A stretch of DNA of 6,477 nt from an uncultured Alphaproteobacteria bacterium (GTDB lineage Bacteria; Pseudomonadota; Alphaproteobacteria; CAAHEQ01; UBA3637): the NCBI GenBank assembly GCA_944391545.1, contig CALXTZ010000072.1, positions 1 through 6,477 of the forward strand, given 5' to 3'. The first letter of the stretch is position 1. Each line of letters opens with the position of its first letter. Both the position numbers and the translations under genes were made by a program. The notes beneath the pieces are model-generated. The model was not told the DNA's origin. It searched no databases and saw only the letters and a list, made by a program, of their open reading frames with translations. Below are positions 1-4,456 of this stretch, piece by piece.

Positions 1-77
1 CCGCAGTCACTCCCGCCATTAAAAAAAGCCGTTTCAAACGGCTTTTTTTTATGAATAAGCGGCGGTCGTTCAGGGGC
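1..77. repeat. 77-bp direct repeat, copy 1
   Basis: This segment is identical, base for base, to 184-260; the two copies start 183 bp apart. It opens with CCGCAGTCACTCCCGCCATT, includes a symmetric terminator hairpin and ends in GCGGCGGTCGTTCAGGGGC. The window starts at the first base of the repeat, so its true left boundary and any further copies upstream cannot be seen. No gene lies between the copies. It may be part of a longer tandem array with a 183-bp unit or a duplicated intergenic terminator block. Confidence 0.95.
21..50 (+). terminator. Rho-independent terminator in repeat copy 1
   Basis: The hairpin GCCGTT-TCA-AACGGC is flanked by seven A on the left and eight T on the right, so it can act in both directions. 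On + it would end a gene lying to the left of the window. Confidence 0.85.
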
Positions 78-151
78 TCTTCTCGCCCAATTCCAACTAA
101 AGTTTCGCATGCGCGTGTCCGCTTTGCTCAACAAGTTTCATTGCTTATCGT

Positions 152-183
152 GTCAAAATTCATGCCACCGGCATGTTTTTGAC
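152..183. other. Strong two-part hairpin between the 77-bp repeats
   Basis: The outer arms are GTCAAAA (152-158) and TTTTGAC (177-183). The inner arms are CATGCC (161-166) and GGCATG (170-175), around the loop ACC. Only a TT/T mismatch separates inner and outer stems. The structure ends at the base before repeat copy 2. There is no T-tract after it, so it is not a simple terminator. It could be the end of a small mobile or REP-like element, or a structured RNA. Its function is unknown. Confidence 0.7.
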
Positions 184-260
184 CCGCAGTCACTCCCGCC
201 ATTAAAAAAAGCCGTTTCAAACGGCTTTTTTTTATGAATAAGCGGCGGTCGTTCAGGGGC
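184..260. repeat. 77-bp direct repeat, copy 2
   Basis: This is an exact copy of 1-77. To its right the sequence diverges (GATGAGCCGCCGC here, TCTTCTCGCCC after copy 1). The 106 bp between copies (78-183) hold no supported gene; the only short frames are an ATG-led 43-codon one across the repeat edge and an equivalent 17-codon one after copy 2. Perfect identity means either a recent duplication or maintenance by recombination. Confidence 0.95.
204..233 (+). terminator. Rho-independent terminator in repeat copy 2
   Basis: This is the same A7-GCCGTT-TCA-AACGGC-T8 hairpin as in copy 1. With no gene between the copies, it would back up the first terminator and insulate the acetyltransferase operon from upstream transcription. 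Confidence 0.8.
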
Positions 261-280
261 GATGAGCCGCCGCGTCTTTT
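242..280 (+). terminator. Possible GC-rich hairpin terminator after repeat copy 2
   Basis: GCGGCGG (242-248) pairs with CCGCCGC (267-273) across an 18-nt loop, followed by GTCTTTT. The left arm belongs to the repeat and the right arm to unique sequence, so copy 1 cannot form it. The long loop and short T-run make terminator function uncertain. Confidence 0.35.
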
Positions 281-343
281 GAGTTAAAATTTTCTTTTGT
301 TTTTCCTAAATCTCGGATATGCTGGAGAGCAAAAGAGGTTGAA

Positions 344-979
344 ATGGAAAAACATTGGTCAAAAGTAGAATATCTGCACGAAACGGTTCGTAATCCCAAT
401 ATTATCATCAAAGGAACAAAAAGTTATTACAGCAATGCCTATACACCTGACTTTGAAGCGTATGTTGTGCGTTATTTATACGGAGATGCGTATAGTTTAA
501 AAACGTTCAAGCCGCTTTGGGATTATGATAAATTGTACATCGGCAATTATGTCTGCATCGGTGCCGAAGCTGTTATTTTAATGGGCGGAAATCATACGCA
601 TCGGATGGATTGGTTCAGCTGTTATCCGTTTTTGGAAAAGATTGTTGACGCTTATCAATCTAAAGGAGATACGCATATTGATGACGGTGTTTGGATCGGA
701 ATGCGCGCAATGATTATGCCCGGCGTTCATATCGGCGAAGGAGCTGTTGTTGCGGCAAACAGCGTCGTTACGAAAGATGTGGCGCCTTATACGATTGTGG
801 GCGGCAATCCTTGCCGTGAAATAAAAAAACGTTTTGATGAAGAGACAATTGCCGCTTTTTTGTCGTTGCGAATTTATGACCGGCCGGAAGCCGAAATCGA
901 AAAGTTAATGCCGGCCTTATGTCAGACAGATTTGACCGTTCTTAAAAAAGCACTCGATATGGGAGCTGGCCATGTTTAA
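344..979 (+). CDS. CatB/XAT-like hexapeptide acetyltransferase
   Basis: This 211-residue protein resembles the type B chloramphenicol/streptogramin acetyltransferases (xenobiotic acyltransferases), which are cytoplasmic trimers of left-handed beta-helix subunits transferring acetyl from acetyl-CoA to a hydroxyl. Visible family marks are 'NPNI..G..SYYS' near the N-terminus, 'IGNYVCIGAEAVILMGGNHTHRMDW' (residues 66-90) with the likely catalytic His86, hexapeptide turns 'HIDDGVWIGMRAMIMPGVHIGEGAVVAANSVVTKDV' (111-146), and 'IVGGNPCREIKKRF' (151-164). Length is normal for the family. The Trp-rich segment usual after this ('WWxW') is replaced by 'LRIYDRP' (175-181), so the substrate may not be chloramphenicol. 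The start is supported by AAGAGG at 333-338, five bases upstream. The gene overlaps the next by 8 bp. A weak -10-like TATGCT at 318-323 lacks a convincing -35. Acetyltransferase family is firm; substrate is unknown. Confidence 0.9.
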   Translation: MEKHWSKVEYLHETVRNPNIIIKGTKSYYSNAYTPDFEAYVVRYLYGDAYSLKTFKPLWDYDKLYIGNYVCIGAEAVILMGGNHTHRMDWFSCYPFLEKIVDAYQSKGDTHIDDGVWIGMRAMIMPGVHIGEGAVVAANSVVTKDVAPYTIVGGNPCREIKKRFDEETIAAFLSLRIYDRPEAEIEKLMPALCQTDLTVLKKALDMGAGHV

Positions 980-1574
980 TGCATGCGTGACAGAAGCGCT
1001 TCAATTGCAAGAATCGATAAACGGGCTTGTTTTTGAAAATGAACAAGTCTCGGCGGTTAACGTATCCGGCATCGAATTTGAAGAAGTCGTTTTTCATAAA
1101 TGTAAGTTTGACCGGTGTCGGTTTGACGGATGCAATTTTCATCAAGCCAAATGGTTGGGATGCGATTTTTCTAATTGCTCTTTTCAAAAAAGCTATTGGA
1201 AAAAGTGTGAAATAAATGCGTCCAAAGCAGACGGTACTTCTTTTTGCGAGAGCTGTTTCAAAGAGAGTCGCATGACAGAAAGTTCTTTAAGTTATGCGAA
1301 TTTTGCGCAATGTACGTTGGAAGAATGCGCATTCGACACGTGTCGGCTTCATGAAGCATTTTTATCGGAAGTTAAATTGAAAAAGACAACTTTTGAACAA
1401 ACGGATTTGACACGTTCTGATTTTTTTAAAACCTCCTTAAAAGGAGTTAATTTGTCAACATGCACGCTTGACGGTTTGATGGTTTCCGACGGTTTTTCGG
1501 AATTAAAAGGAGCTCGGGTGCGGATGGATCAAGCCGTTCAGTTTGCTGTTCGGCTCGGGCTGGAAATTGTGTAG
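972..1574 (+). CDS. Pentapeptide-repeat protein with an unbroken right-handed beta-helix
   Basis: The 200-residue protein is almost entirely pentapeptide repeats. Hydrophobic central residues fall every fifth position without a break from Ile16 to Val171 (for example F36, F41, F46, F51, F56, W61, F66, F71, W76, then on to L161, L166, V171). Cys often sits two residues before the central Phe (C44, C49, C54, C64, C69). This predicts a square right-handed beta-helix of about eight coils with a short C-terminal cap. Cytoplasmic, as no signal peptide is visible. Some members (Qnr, MfpA) mimic DNA and bind gyrase, but most have no known role, and nothing here proves a gyrase target. The ATG overlaps the last 8 bp of the acetyltransferase gene, so the two are probably translationally coupled; GGGAG lies six bases upstream. 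Confidence 0.93.
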   Translation: MFNACVTEALQLQESINGLVFENEQVSAVNVSGIEFEEVVFHKCKFDRCRFDGCNFHQAKWLGCDFSNCSFQKSYWKKCEINASKADGTSFCESCFKESRMTESSLSYANFAQCTLEECAFDTCRLHEAFLSEVKLKKTTFEQTDLTRSDFFKTSLKGVNLSTCTLDGLMVSDGFSELKGARVRMDQAVQFAVRLGLEIV

Positions 1575-1642
1575 AATAGGAGATGAAAACAGATTCATAA
1601 ATCGCTTTTACAAGAGCCGGGAAAACATCAATAAAACATTTC

Positions 1643-1671
1643 TTTACAAAATGAGGCGTTCGGCTTATCTT
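1643..1671 (+). promoter_or_regulatory. Candidate promoter for the secreted-protein gene at 1690
   Basis: TTTACA (1643-1648) and TATCTT (1666-1671) are separated by 17 bp. The same -10 hexamer occurs in the fabI promoter candidate. Transcription would start near 1678, giving a very short leader that begins around the AAGGAGG ribosome site (1679-1685). It suggests transcription independent of the upstream operon, whose last stop is 115 bp before the ATG. Confidence 0.45.
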
Positions 1672-1689
1672 GAATAAAAAGGAGGGTCT

Positions 1690-2364
1690 ATGAAAAAATT
1701 GATTTTATTTGCCTTGATGGTGTGGGTGTTGCCGGTACAGGCCGAGCGGTCTCCGTCGGACTTAATGAATGTATCGAAAACCGATAGTTCCGTGACTTTT
1801 GCGTATTGTCTCGGGTATTACGACAGCTTGACACGGGATGCTCAAAATTCGGATTTAATCCGGTTTTTTGACAGAAACAGCAAAGCTCTGGGGGCGCCGA
1901 TGCCGTTTTCGCAAATGGCTGCCTTTACGGAAGGCCAACAAGATGGTTTGATGCGCGAGGCTTCCGTCCAAACGCAGTTATTTTGCACCGGGTTGGTTCA
2001 AGGGACTGTTGAGGCGATGCAGCCGGAAAATAAAACTGATTTGCCGGATGAACCGATGCCGGTTCAGGTCGGCCCGGAACCCGAAGGGCAAGAGCCGGAC
2101 CTTGCTTATTGCTTGGGGTATTACGCAACCGCATCGGGCAGAGGAGAGACCTTTTCGACGCTTTTCGGAGATGAGGCTCAAGAAAACGGAACGCCTTCTT
2201 TGATGGAAAGTCCGTTGTACGCCCAAGGTGTCGAGGACGCCAACAAAGCGTCCAATCCCAACTTGTTAATGCAGTGTATGGATAAATTAACGGCTTATTT
2301 GGATCAAATCGAATCAAGTCAAGAAGAGCAAACACAATCCAAGCAAAATAAGCTTGAAAAATAA
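1690..2364 (+). CDS. Exported protein with two Cys-containing YCLGYY domains
   Basis: I do not recognise this 224-residue protein. It starts with a clear Sec signal peptide (KK, then a hydrophobic stretch, likely cut after 'VQA' at residue 18), so the mature protein is periplasmic or secreted. The mature part has two similar domains. Domain 1 has 'AYCLGYY' (38-44), 'TEGQQDG' (80-86) and 'LFCTGLV' (97-103); domain 2 has 'AYCLGYY' (139-145), 'AQGVEDA' (178-184) and 'LMQCMDK' (193-199). Each domain carries two Cys (C40/C99 and C141/C196) at similar spacing, which suggests one disulfide each. A Pro/Glu-rich linker (112-136) separates them, and the C-terminus is Gln/Lys/Glu-rich and probably disordered. 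AAGGAGG (1679-1685) supports the start. Confidence 0.85.
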   Translation: MKKLILFALMVWVLPVQAERSPSDLMNVSKTDSSVTFAYCLGYYDSLTRDAQNSDLIRFFDRNSKALGAPMPFSQMAAFTEGQQDGLMREASVQTQLFCTGLVQGTVEAMQPENKTDLPDEPMPVQVGPEPEGQEPDLAYCLGYYATASGRGETFSTLFGDEAQENGTPSLMESPLYAQGVEDANKASNPNLLMQCMDKLTAYLDQIESSQEEQTQSKQNKLEK

Positions 2365-2400
2365 AAGACACTTTTGACGAATCAGAGCGTTTTGCCTCAT
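2314..2400 (-). CDS. Speculative 28-residue hydrophobic peptide antisense to the secreted-protein gene
   Basis: An ATG at 2400 (minus strand) opens a 28-codon frame ending in TGA. The N-terminus is basic and polar (MRQNALIRQK), followed by an 18-residue hydrophobic stretch rich in Leu and Phe with one Lys, like a short membrane peptide. AAAGGA lies eight bases upstream (2409-2414), and a good minus-strand promoter with an embedded palindrome lies about 30-60 bases upstream. It overlaps the last 51 bp of the gene on the other strand. The caveat is serious: antisense of a Lys/Gln/Asn-rich coding end naturally gives Leu/Phe-rich translations, so the hydrophobicity could be chance. The transcript may instead be a non-coding antisense RNA. 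Confidence 0.22.
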   Translation of the reverse strand: MRQNALIRQKCLLFFKLILLGLCLLFLT

Positions 2401-2409
2401 TCCTTTTTT
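2379..2409 (+). terminator. Imperfect terminator after the secreted-protein gene
   Basis: GAATCAGAGC pairs with GCCTCATTC around GTTTT, with one C/C mismatch and a bulged A, followed by a six-T run at 2404-2409. It lies 14 bp after the stop codon. The stem is weak, so termination may be partial. Confidence 0.45.
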
Positions 2410-2436
2410 CCTTTATAGACATTCGTCGATATGTGA

Positions 2437-2464
2437 ATATTACACAAAGTGTAACGTCTGTCAA
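2437..2464 (-). promoter_or_regulatory. Minus-strand promoter in the convergent intergenic gap
   Basis: On the minus strand, a perfect TTGACA (2464-2459) is followed 16 bp later by TAATAT (2442-2437), or with 17 bp by AATATT. The palindrome at 2440-2454 fills most of the spacer and overlaps the -10. Transcription would start near 2430 and run leftward, antisense to the 3' end of the secreted-protein gene. It sits downstream of the HTH/membrane-protein operon, so it is not that operon's promoter. Confidence 0.55.
2440..2454. promoter_or_regulatory. Palindromic operator candidate, site 1
   Basis: TTACACAAAGTGTAA has perfect 6-bp arms around AAA. It differs at only two positions from the palindrome at 3329-3343 in front of the HTH gene. 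Lying between -35 and -10, it is placed as a classic repressor site. Confidence 0.6.
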
Positions 2465-2479
2465 TCCCCAAAAGTCAAA

Positions 2480-2932
2480 TTATGAACAAACTCTGGTTTT
2501 TAATTCTTCGATAATGTCGGGATAGGCCTCTTTGGGGACTTTTTTATATGATTTGACTTGAGCTTTGCGGCGGATTTGGGAATAAATGGTTTGTGTGCTT
2601 TTTTGCTCGCAGGCCGCGACGGAATGAACAAGCTTTTTTAATGTCTGCGCTTGTTTTTCCGAAATGATTTCCGGAGCTGGTGTTGACTGAACGGGTTCTG
2701 CCGGGCAAAATGGTTGAGGGGTCGGCTTGTTTAAAAAGACTCCGACCGGCAGGCACAGGCAAAACAGGCCGATGGCTCCGCAAACAATTCCTTTGTAAAA
2801 AGCGTGGCGTTCGCGGTGTTTTAAACGGACGGCTTGTTCGGCCGCTTCGTCCAACAGGCTTGATTCCAAAAGCCCCAGGCTTCGTTTCGGTTCGTTATCA
2901 ACAATAATGTTAAAAAAGGACTCTTTTTTCAT
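2480..2932 (-). CDS. Single-pass membrane protein paired with the XRE regulator
   Basis: I do not recognise this 150-residue protein. It has a charged N-terminal part (1-46) with no signal peptide, one transmembrane helix at about 47-67 ('YKGIVCGAIGLFCLCLPVGVFL'), a Pro-rich linker (70-88), and a C-terminal domain of about 60 residues with Cys76, Cys108 and Cys149. The basic 'KHRERH' before the helix suggests N-terminus in, C-terminus in the periplasm. Its ATG follows the HTH gene's stop codon with no gap (TAA-ATG), so the two are almost surely translationally coupled; an AAAGGCG site lies six bases upstream. The pairing with a small cytoplasmic HTH protein invites a sense-and-signal or sequestration role, but this is inference from context only. 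Confidence 0.8.
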   Translation of the reverse strand: MKKESFFNIIVDNEPKRSLGLLESSLLDEAAEQAVRLKHRERHAFYKGIVCGAIGLFCLCLPVGVFLNKPTPQPFCPAEPVQSTPAPEIISEKQAQTLKKLVHSVAACEQKSTQTIYSQIRRKAQVKSYKKVPKEAYPDIIEELKTRVCS

Positions 2933-3313
2933 TTAAGACGCCTTTTTATTTTCTTCATCTTTCGCCCATACAGCACGCATATATAAATCATGAATAATTT
3001 CTTCCTGCTGACCGGTTGTTAAGAAAACTTTGTTCTTTTGAAGCGTCTTGGCAACGGATTGTTCAATAAGCAGCCGCTTTTCGTGGTCGATCGGCTTGGG
3101 AATTTGTGTGGTATGATCATTGTTGTAATCAGATAAATCCTGGAAAAAAACATCCAGAACCTGCGCCGCTTTTTTGAGCTTGCGACCGGGAAAATCCCGC
3201 TTGCCGTTAATCAGCTCGCTGACTCGCGTTGTTTCCCAATCAATCCGATCGGCAAATTGCGCTTGCGTTAATCCCAATGTTTGTATGCGTTCTTTCAGCC
3301 AATCCCATTTCAT
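2933..3313 (-). CDS. XRE-family helix-turn-helix regulator
   Basis: The 126-residue product has an N-terminal Cro/C1-type HTH: 'TQAQFADRI' (about residues 16-24) followed by the recognition helix in 'ETTRVSELINGK' (27-38). The C-terminal half ('KPIDHEKRLLIEQSVAKTL...') is mostly charged and helical, perhaps for dimerisation. I chose the ATG at 3313 because AAAGGA lies eight bases before it. An in-frame ATG at 3346 would add 11 residues but overlaps the palindrome at 3329-3343 and has no ribosome site. It is first in a two-gene unit with the membrane protein, with zero spacing. The palindrome just upstream of its start, repeated at 2440, implies autorepression and at least one more target. Confidence 0.9.
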   Translation of the reverse strand: MKWDWLKERIQTLGLTQAQFADRIDWETTRVSELINGKRDFPGRKLKKAAQVLDVFFQDLSDYNNDHTTQIPKPIDHEKRLLIEQSVAKTLQKNKVFLTTGQQEEIIHDLYMRAVWAKDEENKKAS

Positions 3314-3328
3314 GGTATTTATCCTTTC

Positions 3329-3343
3329 GTACACAATGTGTAA
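3329..3343. promoter_or_regulatory. Palindromic operator candidate, site 2, upstream of the HTH gene
   Basis: GTACACAATGTGTAA is a near-perfect palindrome (13-bp core TACACA-A-TGTGTA), 15 bp upstream of the HTH start codon and matching site 1 at 13 of 15 positions. The HTH promoter is not clear: TTGTTG (3368-3363, minus) with TATGTT (3347-3342) has a short 15-bp spacer. If right, the palindrome overlaps the -10. Confidence 0.6.
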
Positions 3344-3363
3344 CATAAAAAAAGAAATCGCAC

Positions 3364-3400
3364 AACAAAAAAAGCTCCTTATTTAAAAGGAGCCTTTTGT
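3364..3400 (-). terminator. Terminator downstream of fabI
   Basis: GCTCCTT (3374-3380) and AAGGAGC (3387-3393) form a 7-bp stem with a 6-nt loop. On the minus strand it is followed by a run of seven T (3373-3367), about 20 bp after the fabI stop. A CTTTTGTTT on the plus side gives weaker function in the other direction. Confidence 0.85.
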
Positions 3401-3412
3401 TTGAAAATCGGC

Positions 3413-4240
3413 TTAAATATTAAAGTTTGCGAGCAATTCAGCCGTTTGATGAGCGTTTTTGGGATTAATCATGCCCAATTTGTGGTATCCGGCGTCAACA
3501 TGGATGACTTCGCTGGTCACACCGCTGGCTAAATCGCTTAACAAATAAAGACCCGTACCGCCGACGTCTTCGATCGTGACGTTTCTTTGCAATGGCGCAT
3601 TCAATTCATTCCAAGACAAAATTTGTTTGAAATCGCCGATGCCGGCCGCTGCCAATGTCCGAATCGGACCGGCAGAAATCGCGTTGACGCGAATGTTTTG
3701 GCCGCCTAAATCGTATGCGATGAAGTGGATAGACGCTTCCAAAGCCGCTTTAGCCACACCCATCACATTGTAGTTCGGAATATATTTTTCGGCACCTAAA
3801 TAAGTCAGAGTTAAACAAGAACCGCCGTTCGGCATTAATTCCGCAGCCCGTTTGCAAACATCCGTGAAAGAATAGGCAGAAATCAACATGCTTTTGGAAA
3901 AGTTTTCCGCCGTTGTGTCAACATAGCGGCCTTTAAGTTCATTTTTGTCCGAAAAAGCAATGGCATGAACGACGAAATCAATCGTGCCCCATGTGTCTTT
4001 TAATGTTTTGAAAACAGAATCCATGCTGGCCGGATCCGTGACATCGCAAGGCATCAACAGGTTGCTGTTAATCGATTCGGCCAAAGGACGAACCCGTTTT
4101 TCCAAAGCTTCGCCTTGATACGTAAAAGCCAATTCCCCACCTTGATCGGCAACAGCTTTAGCAATACCCCAAGCAATTGAATGATCATTGGCAACCCCCA
4201 TGATCAATCCGCGTTTATTCTTCATCAATCCTTCTGTCAT
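3413..4240 (-). CDS. fabI: Enoyl-[acyl-carrier-protein] reductase (NADH), FabI
   Basis: FabI performs the last reduction in each cycle of type II fatty-acid synthesis, trans-2-enoyl-ACP to acyl-ACP, in the cytoplasm as a homotetramer. The 275-residue length is usual. The sequence shows the FabI-type nucleotide-binding loop 'GVANDHSIAWGIA' (15-27), 'CDVTD' (65-69), catalytic Tyr147 and Tyr157 with Lys164 in 'TYLGAEKYIPNYNVMGVAK', and 'VNAISAGPIRTLAAAGI' (185-201). The 'HAIAFSDKNELKGRY' block (92-106) is of the alphaproteobacterial kind. Ala95 stands where E. coli has Gly93, a position where substitutions lower triclosan sensitivity. AAAGGA before the ATG at 4240 supports the start. It is transcribed alone, with its own promoter candidate and terminator, divergently from the prepilin-like gene. 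Confidence 0.97.
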   Translation of the reverse strand: MTEGLMKNKRGLIMGVANDHSIAWGIAKAVADQGGELAFTYQGEALEKRVRPLAESINSNLLMPCDVTDPASMDSVFKTLKDTWGTIDFVVHAIAFSDKNELKGRYVDTTAENFSKSMLISAYSFTDVCKRAAELMPNGGSCLTLTYLGAEKYIPNYNVMGVAKAALEASIHFIAYDLGGQNIRVNAISAGPIRTLAAAGIGDFKQILSWNELNAPLQRNVTIEDVGGTGLYLLSDLASGVTSEVIHVDAGYHKLGMINPKNAHQTAELLANFNI

Positions 4241-4277
4241 TTTATTTCCTTTTTAATTTAATTGTTTGGATGTGCCA

Positions 4278-4305
4278 AAGATAACAGAATTCCCCGAAAA
4301 AGCAA
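4278..4305 (-). promoter_or_regulatory. Candidate fabI promoter
   Basis: On the minus strand, TTGCTT (4305-4300) precedes TATCTT (4283-4278) by 16 bp, with an upstream TG making an extended -10 (TGTTATCTT). It leaves a leader of about 30 nt before the fabI ATG. Confidence 0.5.
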
Positions 4306-4364
4306 TTCTTTTTTCGTGACGATTTTGTGACAAATTTTATTTTTTAATCTTTTTAAAAAAGTAC

Positions 4365-4394
4365 TTGACAGGTGGGGGGGGGGGGGGGTAGAGT
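4365..4394 (+). promoter_or_regulatory. Poly-G-spacer promoter of the prepilin-like gene
   Basis: A perfect -35 TTGACA (4365-4370) is followed after exactly 18 bp by TAGAGT (4389-4394), a 4/6 match to the -10 consensus with the key T and A present. Fifteen of the 18 spacer bases are an unbroken G-run. The upstream flank (4332-4362) is A/T-rich and could act as an UP element. Gain or loss of one G would change the -35/-10 spacing, with 14 G giving the optimal 17 bp. Neisseria porA and opc use such spacers for phase variation. Confidence 0.7.
4374..4388 (+). repeat. Homopolymer tract of 15 G
   Basis: Fifteen consecutive G lie between the -35 and -10 of the prepilin-like gene. Tracts of this length are prone to slipped-strand mispairing during replication, and also to sequencing error, so the exact count is uncertain. 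It is outside the coding frame: an in-frame stop (TAG, 4436-4438) separates it from the TTG start. Confidence 0.9.
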
Positions 4395-4443
4395 TGAAAA
4401 GAGAAAAGAAAAAGACACCTAAATTCACAAAGAAGTAGAAGTT

Positions 4444-4450
4444 AAAGGAG
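4444..4450 (+). promoter_or_regulatory. Strong ribosome-binding site deciding a TTG start
   Basis: AAAGGAG sits six bases before TTG at 4457, the first possible start after the in-frame stop at 4436. The next candidate, ATG at 4496, has only GAGG about ten bases upstream. The spacing and strength favour TTG. Confidence 0.6.
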
Positions 4451-4456
4451 AAAGAA

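Noticed and set aside
51..182. Short ATG frame crossing from repeat copy 1 (starts MNKRRSFRG, 43 codons) and its 17-codon counterpart after copy 2.
   Set aside because: The ATG directly follows the terminator T-run with no ribosome site, and the two frames share only the repeat-encoded residues.
184..203. 'CACTCCCGCCA' at the repeat start looks like the 3' end of a tRNA followed by a terminator.
   Set aside because: No matching acceptor 5' strand, T-arm or anticodon arm lies in the sequence upstream of copy 2; copy 1 begins at the window edge and cannot be tested. An att-site reading is possible but unsupported.
942..1187. Minus-strand frame opposite the acetyltransferase/pentapeptide junction.
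   Set aside because: It overlaps two well-supported genes; its sequence is the mirror of the pentapeptide coding region.
1925..2464. Minus-strand open frame of 179 codons opposite the secreted-protein gene.
   Set aside because: It is antisense to a gene with a clear signal peptide and duplicated domains, and has low-complexity composition and no recognisable motif.
4316..4331. Direct repeat GTGAC...GTGAC with 11-bp period between fabI and the prepilin-like gene.
   Set aside because: Five-base repeats in an A/T-rich gap are too short to support a binding site without other copies.
4344..4356. TTAA-N5-TTAA upstream of the poly-G promoter, resembling a CtrA box.
   Set aside because: The CtrA consensus has a 7-bp spacer; the flank is simply A/T-rich, which fits an UP element.
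4374..4388. Poly-G tract as a translational (frame-shifting) switch.
   Set aside because: An in-frame TAG at 4436-4438 lies between the tract and the start codon, so tract length cannot change the reading frame of the protein; the promoter-spacer reading fits better.
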